A DNA stretch of 64,000 bases from Bathymodiolus brooksi (taxonomy: Eukaryota; Mollusca; Bivalvia; Mytilida; Modiolidae). Below, piece after piece: positions 56,401-64,000 of this stretch. The DNA lies in the NCBI GenBank assembly GCA_963680875.1, contig OY804582.1, forward strand, positions 50,982,646 to 51,046,645. Reading direction: 5' to 3'. Positions within the stretch are counted from its first letter, which is position 1. Every line of letters starts with the position of its first letter. The notes beneath the pieces are model-generated. The model did not search any database. It was given only the letters and a program-made list of their open reading frames with translations, and was not told where the DNA came from. The translations under genes were made by a program, and so were the position numbers.

Positions 56401-58735
56401 TTAATTCGTGTCTTGTGGGTACACTTATTAATTCAAAAATCGCTTTGAGCAAGATCATCTTGGTTAAAAAGAAATACAAAATTGTTATCAAAATTACTTT
56501 TTGTCTTCTTTAGTCAGACGTCAGCTTTAGTTGATATAGTAGAGACACTATATGTTTTTCCGAAACTACGAACGTAACGCTTATAATATTCTCTCATAGA
56601 TATAACTAAGTGAATAGATTTGTCTTGTATATCATTATATGTTTTGCTTTTCATTTTATTATAGCAGAGACAATATACTTGTCTTAAGTTATATGATATT
56701 TGTGTTGTGTCATGAAACACTGATAACGATGGTTATAGAAATACATATCTGATGCCTTAAATTGATATAGGTTATTTGACAGTGAATAAACAAACCTAGT
56801 TTTATATGGTCTGTTGCATTCCGAAATAAAACCTGTGTTCTTGCATTAATGTAATTACAGTGTAAGTATATGGTCCGTTTGTTCTATTTTCAAAACAAAA
56901 GACTAGTACAATAATTTGACTTACTATATGAAACGATAAATGTCAGTTAATGGTGTTTATTGGGTGTTATATATATTGTTTGTCACATATTATTGTTCAC
57001 ACGTTTCTAAAGGAAGTGTGATATACAGATGAAAGGGGGTGAGGTATATGTGTTACGTCGAAGTATATAAATGAATAACGTTACAATAGAAATTAGGATA
57101 ACATTACAATAAAGGGTCATGGTTACCGGATTTTGACGTTGTAATTTAAATACTTACAGTATGCATTGCCATCAAATCAAGTGGAAATATAAAGGCGTCA
57201 CAGTAAACGTTCAGTGGTTGTAGGAAATTAACTACAGCTAAACATCACTAGTAACACTTATGATGTAAACTACTCAGCAAAAGAAACAATACAATGATGT
57301 TAAGAAAATTTGTTAATATTGCCGTGTTTGTTATGCCCATATGAATCTAAGTTATACGGCTTCGTCGATGTTTTCCTCTATGTAAAATACATTGAGCATC
57401 AAATCCTTGTATCGTTTATTTTGTTGACTAGTGTATCAAGCATAGTATCGACTTAGCGAGAAATGTGGAACAATTTGCTGATCTAAGATGGCGACATGGC
57501 AATGTCTGCATTATCTGAATATAGCAAATATTTTTACCAATCACATGCATGCTATTCTTTACGGAACTCAAAATAATCCATTACATCAAGCCAAATAAAA
57601 TAAAATAACCAATAATGAAAACAGTGAAATATTCCGAGGCGGCAACCCCCTACTGCTCTTAAAAGTCCATGTAAAAAACAAATGTCTGAAATACACGAAA
57701 CTAATTGAATTTACCCAAATTTAATAATGAAAATTAGCCGTATCGATGTGGATTTCTGAACTATGCATAAAGTAATATTAAAACCTTCTATTTCTAGCTT
57801 GTACATTCAAGGTTTCCTCATTACATACAACATAATTATGTTTACATCCTCTTACTTCTAAGACTCTGCATACTATTATTTAAAACTAAGAAAGGGATAT
57901 CTTCACTAACTTTTAAAATCGGCGTCATTTATTGAAAAAAATAAACAGGCATTTCTTACACAATGTGTGTGATATTTAATAGGACTTTCCCCACCCTTTC
58001 TTATAATGTTTGTATTACATAACTCGCTTGTTTATGTTTTACAGAATTCCTACCTATTCACACATATGTACGATGTGATACGCCCTATATCATTATCAAT
58101 ATCAGCGCAGTCATCGACAATCGTAATATTTGCACTATGAAATCCCCCAAATAAGTACTTTATTTTCAAGTTTTCGAATACTGTGCTCATATAGAAAGTA
58201 TAATTCTAGTGACTGATACTTTGGTTATTAAGGACTCGCATTTGACGTGAGTGGTTTATATACTAGCCTATTACACTGGGCAATACGGGTTTTAACACAG
58301 GCTTAACTCAACACTTTATATAAGTTGGAGAAATATATGAAAGTTCCGACCCACTATATACGATATCTAGAACACATTTTCGCAAATAGTCCGAAATCTG
58401 AACTCGCCATTACTGATAGGAGTCCTTTTGTTTACATGCATGATGGAAACTGATTTTGCATGACGCCAGATTTTGACCTGAGAAAATAACCGACACTAGT
58501 TTAATTGCACAGTATGAACTGGTTGACTGGAACTTTACTCCAGTATTATAATCATATTATAAACTAGGATTTTCCCTATTTCTTGTCCCCAATCAGAAGA
58601 CAGATATTTTCTCATTCTTGAAAGGGTTATTCCTACCATTTCTACTCACCGTTTCTGTATTCAATGAGATGCTTATTGAGGTTAGCAAAAAAGTTCGCTT
58701 CCTGAGAAACAAAGTGAGTAAAACTAATAGCCCAA
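56400..58735 (+). other. Single-copy AT-rich DNA right of the unit array
   Basis: No similarity to the units, no coding frame with recognisable motifs, and no transposon signature. 'attacagtgtaagtat' at 56855-56870 is splice-like but leaves no plausible exon. Confidence 0.5.
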
Positions 58736-58739
58736 TGCA

Positions 58740-60045
58740 ATATAATGAATGCACACACTTGTTTTACTGATAACTCTATTTATCCCATGTTTTGTGTCAG
58801 ATCAGTATGTTTGATTTAATGATGAATGTATACACATGTGCTACTGATAACATTACTTACAACATAGAGTATGTCGGATCACTATGTCTGATTTAATTAT
58901 GAATGTACACATATGTGTTACTGATAACACTGTTTACACCATGGTGTATGTCAGATCAGTATGTCTGATTTAATGATGAATGTACACACATGTATTACTT
59001 ATAACACTACTTACACCAAGCTGTAGGTAAGATATGCTATTGATAACACTACTTACACCAAGCTGCATGTCAGATCCGTTTGTCTGAATTAATGATGAAT
59101 GTACACACATGAGTTACTGATAACACTACTCACATCATGTTGTATGTCAGATCAATATGTCAAATTTAATTATGAATGTACACACGTGAGTTACTGATAA
59201 CACTACTCACATCATGTTGTATGTCAGATCACTATGTCAGACTTAATGATGAATGTACACACCTGTGTTACTGATAACACTACTTACACCATGTTGTATG
59301 TCAGGTCACTATGCTAGTTGTAATGATGAATGTACACACATGTGCTACTGATAACACTACTTACATCATGTTGTATGTCAGATCAGTATGTTTGATTTAA
59401 TGATGAATGTATACACATGTGCTACTGATAACATTACTTACAACATAGAGTATGTCGGATCACTATGTCTGATTTAATTATGAATGTACACACATGTGTT
59501 ACTGATAACACTGTTTACACCATGGTGTATGTCAGATCAGTATGTCTGATTTAATGATGAATGTACACACATGTATTACTTATATCACTACTTACACCAA
59601 GCTGTAGGTAAGATATGCTATTGATAACACTACTTACACCAAGCTGCATGTCAGATCCGTTTGTCTGATTTAATGATGAATGTACACACATGAGTTACTG
59701 ATAACACTACTCACATCATGTTGTATGTCAGATCAATATGTCAAATTTAATGATGAATGTACACACGTGAGTTACTGATAACACTACTCACATCATGTTG
59801 TATGTCAGATCACTATGTCAGATTTAATGATGAATGTACACACCTGTGTTTCTGATAACACTACTTACACCATGTTGTATGTCAGATCCCTATGCTAGTT
59901 GTAATGATGAATGTACACACATGTGCTACTGATAACACTACTTACACCATGTTGTATGTCAGATCACTATGTCAGATTTAATGATGAATGTACACACATG
60001 TTTTACTGATGACATTACTTACACCATGCTGTATGTCAGACGAAT
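58740..60045 (+). repeat. 77-bp satellite in 581-bp higher-order repeats
   Basis: Monomer consensus segments: 'ttactgataacactacttac', 'accatgttgtatgtcagatc', 'actatgtcagatttaatgat', 'gaatgtacacacatgtg', total 77 bp. Seven full monomers plus one truncated one (about 42 bp, ending 'ggtaagatatgc') form a 581-bp repeat. One copy runs 58801-59381 and the next 59382-59962, with the third beginning at 59963. Same-position monomers in the two copies are nearly identical, while neighbours differ. A detached fragment lies at 18990-19189. Confidence 0.95.
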
Positions 60046-60184
60046 GTTATTATAAATGTCATATTTTATTATGCAATAATATACCTAAATATGACGACAT
60101 TTTACATTGATGAATATTAAATACCAGTATTATAGTTATATAATTTTATATCTTGATTTAGATACCACCATTACTACACTGTTA

Positions 60185-60260
60185 TATTCAATAAAGAGTC
60201 ATGTTTTATTTTACTTTACAGTGCTCATTTGTAAGTATAATAACTGTAAGGTAGTATATT
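60185..60260 (+). other. Candidate 9-nt micro-exon
   Basis: 'ttattttactttacag' ends at 60221, then TGCTCATTT (60222-60230), then GTAAGTATAA. Strong donor, fair acceptor, length divisible by three. Confidence 0.3.
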
Positions 60261-61555
60261 AAAATGAAACGGCCAAATAGTATGTCTTATATAAGGTGAC
60301 TTGTGTTGTTATGGCAATGAAATATGTTTGAAATAAACGATAATAATAATGGACACAAGCTCTTATGGGTTGCTATAACAACAAGCACATTATACCTGAT
60401 ATAAAATAGAGATTATGTATTTATGCAAACGTGGTTGACGACTCTTTAAACGTGTTTACTTAACAATGAGCATATTAATGATATACCCAAATCAACATCA
60501 CAATATTCAAGAAAACTATAAAATGTAGCATTAGTACAATATGTTGTGTTAATGAACACATGACAGAACATAAGTATAAACAAGTAAATCTACGGAATAA
60601 CAAGCAACACACAACATTTAACTGAAGTTCAAATACATGTTTGCTTTTGAAGATCTGGAATCATGGCCTTCATCGGAATCGTCCATATAGAGTAATGTTA
60701 TTTCACTATGAGCATTTAAAAAAAAATCACTCCATACATTATAATTTGATCAACATATATGACGTTAGTTTTATATATATGCGTTAATATGATAAACATG
60801 ATCAACAGCAGAATAGCGCATTTCCTGTTCTACCACACAGTGGAATATTGTGCATAGTGTTCCTTCTAATTATAAGTTGCATACATTTATGATTGATTGT
60901 TTGTTAATTAACGCAACTGTGGATGTATTTCAGCTATATCATACTTTTAATTGTTTCACATAACATGAAATTGTTTGGTACACATCCGCCTGCAATACGG
61001 TTTTTTCGAATCATTTCCATTCCGTCAAAAAAATTGTATTTTCGTCCGCCAGATCACGTGATTTCGATGGAATGTTCGGCATTGAACTGCCGGTGTCAAT
61101 GTACACAACAAAAACTTCAATTGATGTGTGCCGTTTTAACGTTCGATCCTCAATATATTTTTTTTAGCATTTTCTGTAAAAGAGAGATATCAATTAAATT
61201 ATTTTATTTGTATCAGACTTCAATGCAGAGACAATTACTTCTTTAAAATTAAATTTGTTTTCTTTCTTTATTTACTGCTGTCAGCATCGTGAAAAAAAAC
61301 GATATGCCTTTATATAATTATGATATCAGACAGATAGTGGGGTACCGTACACCTGTATTTATTCAGCCGTTTCTTTGGCGTCTCCATATTACAATTGCTT
61401 ATAATATACCGCATCTACAACTATGATATGCTGACGTAATAGCGTAAACACTGGAAGTTGTATTACAATCATTTCTGACGTCACGACACGGAAAATACGG
61501 AACGTGGTCGGAATTGACATGATTCAAAACAACCGTAGTGTGACAATATGTTATT
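60261..61555 (+). other. Single-copy DNA with a small segment related to the units
   Basis: 61160-61240 ('agcattttctgtaaaagagagatatcaattaaatt') resembles 18536-18610 and 49550-49590. A somewhat GC-richer island at 60990-61120 underlies a 107-codon frame with no recognised motif. No gene called. Confidence 0.4.
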
Positions 61556-61558
61556 ACG

Positions 61559-61740
61559 ACAGTAACACCGGTCTAATCCGAACCCCTTTGGGACTGACGA
61601 ATTTGTTCAGTTTAGACAGGTGTTTGGTTTACACAGGTTCAAATTACTTAGAAATTTAGTAGATGGGGCTGGCAAGTCTGTCTGGCTTAGGCATGTTTTC
61701 TGTTTACTCAGGGTTCGGTTTAGACAGGTTTCACTGTATA
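61559..61740 (+). mobile_element. pogo-like MITE remnant, ~180 bp
   Basis: The left end 'cagtaacaccggtctaatccgaacccc' and the inverse of the right end ('cagtgaaacctgtctaaaccg', then 'aaccc') form a divergent inverted pair. CAGTGAAACCT...AACC ends are characteristic of pogo/Tigger-type elements. The interior repeats 'gtttagacagg' and 'gtttacacagg'. No ORF, and the TA target duplication is no longer intact on the left. Confidence 0.55.
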
Positions 61741-61834
61741 AAGGAAACTATTAATTAAATATTAAAATAATAAACTGTTAATCATTTTTGAATATGAACA
61801 CTGTGAAATGCTCAATGAATACTAACATGTAACC

Positions 61835-61910
61835 TATTAGTTTCATATTTGTATTGTTTCAGAGACTGCGCTAAATGTGGGTAAGTGTGAAAAACTTTAA
61901 CTAAATAAGT
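61835..61910 (+). other. Candidate 18-nt micro-exon
   Basis: 'catatttgtattgtttcag' ends at 61862, then 18 nt (61863-61880) and GTAAGTGTGA from 61881. In phase 1 the interior codons read DCAKC followed by a split Gly codon, with a CxxC pair; phase 0 contains TAA. The best of the micro-exon candidates, but unsupported by transcript data. Confidence 0.35.
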
Positions 61911-63840
61911 ATGCCTATAATAGACGTTAAACCTAATCAGATAAACTATAGACAGTAAAATTCTCTTAGATTGGAGAATTTCCTGTCAGTTCTGTACTGA
62001 GAGCAAACTATGAACGGTTTCCTCCTGGTAGAAAACCTTCAATAATATATTCATGAAAACATACTTTGTATCGATGATAACAAATCCTCACTGTTTACCC
62101 CATGACACAGCAATGTCTTCCCTAATAACACTCACTCAAAGAAACAATACTAATCATAATACAACACACCTATATAAGTTATAATTATGTCGAGGAAACA
62201 CTTCCTACGGTTAAATGAGAAATGTAACATTTTGAACATGTTCAGTGGTTATTATGTGAAAGTCTCAGAAAGCAAATACAAATATCTGCTGCAATTTATA
62301 AATAAGTTTTATGAAAAATAAATAATGGACACAGCAAAACCAATAGATAGTTCAATATATTAAAATTACAATGTCGCATGGTAGAGAAACTGACCGCAAT
62401 AGCTGATAAAAAAACAACATTTTAGTTACCATTGAATTAATGTTTTTGACCAAATTGTAATATTTTCTGTTAGTTTATTGGACCTCCAACACACTATGGA
62501 ATGCTTAGATTAGAGTCAGTAGTAAAAAAAAGTAGGTTTGATATAAAGTCAATGAATGTACATCATCTAACCATCAATTATGTGTGTTGTCAGGTACGTT
62601 CACAATAGACACCATATAATAGTGAACATCACACATACAGCAACCATTCTGCACATATACATACTATTAGCCCTTCGCATTTAGATAATGCGTTCGCATT
62701 AAATTATTACATTTTTGTCATAAATTCAATTTAGTGTGAAAGGAGTTGTTAATACGTAATAAGTAGCTAACATTTGGGCTAACTCGGATGTGTAGTTGAC
62801 GTTAGACCATCGAGTTAGAATGGCCTAAAGGGATATGTGTTACATGTTCTAACTGTGTATATAGTTATGTACTGAATATAATTATAATAGTATCAAGCAG
62901 TTGACTACAGTATCAGGATATCAACGGTATGAAAGTGTTATTACAGAGATCTAAATTATCACAGTTAGTTCATGTATTATTATCATCTCCGCTGTTAGCT
63001 GCTAGCAACATTGATATACACGTAATAAAAAAACGAAAATGTCAAGATTCGTGCACACAACTTGTTAATGGGAAAACATTAATCATGTACTCAGAAAATC
63101 TAAATGTTGGTCATAAAAAGTATAGAATTTATCACTTTTCCTCCCACAACAGGACGTAAAATATTAATTCATTATATTCTATGTAACATATCGTGTATTC
63201 ATTAAAATTAATATATACCAGAAATTAAATGAATCAGAACAACTGCCTCTATTATCTGCATTTAACCACACTTATCCTTCCGAATTATTCCAATGGTTGA
63301 GGTGGCACTTTTAATATAGAAGTATATAAGGAGATGCCGCTGGAACTGTTATAAATTGTACACTTTAGTATCCTAATGGGGCATATTTTTACAAGAAAAT
63401 GCATCTTTTTTTTTTTAATTGAAAAATCAAATTCGTCTATACTTATGTTATAATCTAACATGATCAGGTGGAAAATCAATATAACCGTGTTTATTGTGCA
63501 CACTAGTATAATATATGAATGGATCACCAATAAAAGAATGATATCAATGGGCATAATTTCCATGTCTAGGGAATGTATTAATGGTGCTGTTCTAAAACAT
63601 CAACTTCAGCACGGTACCCAGCTTTGATCATAAGTAAAGCCTCTAACCTTACCCTCTTGTTCCACTTTATTGTTTCTAAGTATAAGTGATGTACATATGG
63701 TATTCATGCTGACTCATTATTAACACATTTGATTGATTTAAGTAAATGATTTAATACTAGTGATATGTAGTAAAGAATAATAATGAGCATCATAAACATA
63801 AAATTCATTACATAGATTACATATTAATAAAAACACGCAT
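61911..63840 (+). other. Single-copy AT-rich DNA, no gene recognised
   Basis: Open frames at 62929-63159 (+) and 63285-63563 (-) have no recognisable motif or signal. Nothing repetitive within the window. Confidence 0.45.
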
Positions 63841-63846
63841 ACACAT

Positions 63847-64000
63847 GTTGACAGCACACAGTTGTATTGAATACATATAAACATGCAACAACACACATAC
63901 AACATACAATCAAAGGTTGACAGCATACAGTTGTATTGAATACATATAAACATGCAACAACACACATACAACATACAATCAAAGGTTGACAGCACACAGC
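63847..64000 (+). repeat. 69-bp minisatellite running off the window
   Basis: Repeat starts ('gttgacagca.acagttgtat') lie at 63847, 63916 and 63985, exactly 69 bp apart, with about one mismatch per copy. Because 69 is divisible by three, the minus strand shows an open frame of repeated 23-residue blocks, most likely by chance. Confidence 0.9.

Noticed and set aside
56845..56880. Splice-like 'attacagtgtaagtata'
   Set aside because: Only one base lies between acceptor AG and donor GT, so no exon is possible.
58740..60045. Regular repeats considered as a CRISPR array
   Set aside because: There are no unique spacers between short repeats; the 77-bp monomers are contiguous and the context is a eukaryotic genome.
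60923..61246. 107-codon plus-strand frame
   Set aside because: No recognisable motif; its second half is a unit-derived repeat also found at 18.54 and 49.55 kb, where the frame is not kept.
63738..63995. 85-codon minus-strand frame with 23-residue repeats
   Set aside because: Explained by the 69-bp minisatellite whose period is divisible by three.

Overview
This is a eukaryotic nuclear window, AT-rich and intron/intergenic in character, with no intact conventional protein-coding gene. The organism is most likely a bivalve mollusc, probably a mytilid mussel. That is an inference from recollection: several stretches (about 7.1-7.3, 8.78-9.0, 12.0-12.15 and 21.65-21.85 kb) resemble an interspersed repeat that I remember as ubiquitous in mussel genomes. 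The mollusc-type SINE tails ending in ACTC or CAAT repeats agree with this.

The dominant structure is a nested tandem duplication. A unit of about 15 kb occurs as U1 (1-16.3 kb), U2 (16.3-31.3 kb), U3 (31.3-46.9 kb), U4 (46.9-55.75 kb, internally deleted) and the start of U5 (55.75-56.4 kb). U1+U2 was duplicated as a block of about 31 kb to give U3+U4. U1 and U3 run collinear with only a few percent difference by eye, as do the first parts of U2 and U4 (16.3-18.9 and 46.9-49.9 kb). The rest of U2 and U4 is older and more diverged. Smaller modules are duplicated inside each unit (6.5-8.4 kb is paralogous to 11.5-13.0 kb).

The units carry layers of dead transposable elements. U1 and U3 each hold a decayed Ty3/gypsy-type LTR element on the minus strand (gag, zinc knuckle, aspartic protease, start of RT) whose RT breaks off into the C-terminal tail of a LINE. 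They also share a 5'-truncated LINE of the jockey/CR1 group at 9.28-11.14 and 39.83-41.70 kb, for which U2 holds the empty site (24.79-24.84 kb). U2 has its own LINE copy (19.19-20.62 kb), a LINE/SINE scrap (22.1-22.6 kb) and a 2.35-kb element with 19-bp terminal inverted repeats (27.81-30.17 kb). U4 has a 3.25-kb DNA transposon (49.98-53.23 kb) with TAA target duplications, encoding a broken XPG/FEN-like nuclease plus a cysteine-rich tail; this fits the Academ (AcademX) superfamily. A tRNA-derived SINE, several hairpin MITEs and an 18-bp-flanked micro-inversion are also visible.

An exon-like open frame with a WYV-DKGQKRY core recurs in five copies but looks unconstrained or broken. Beyond the units (56.4-64 kb) lies mostly single-copy DNA containing a 77-bp satellite organised into exact 581-bp higher-order repeats (58.74-60.05 kb), a pogo-like MITE, and a 69-bp minisatellite running off the end. 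The most speculative gene signal is a set of very short putative exons (6, 6, 9 and 18 nt, all multiples of three) between strong acceptor and GTAAGT donor sites at 17.87, 48.56, 60.22 and 61.86 kb. These would fit a micro-exon gene spanning the region.
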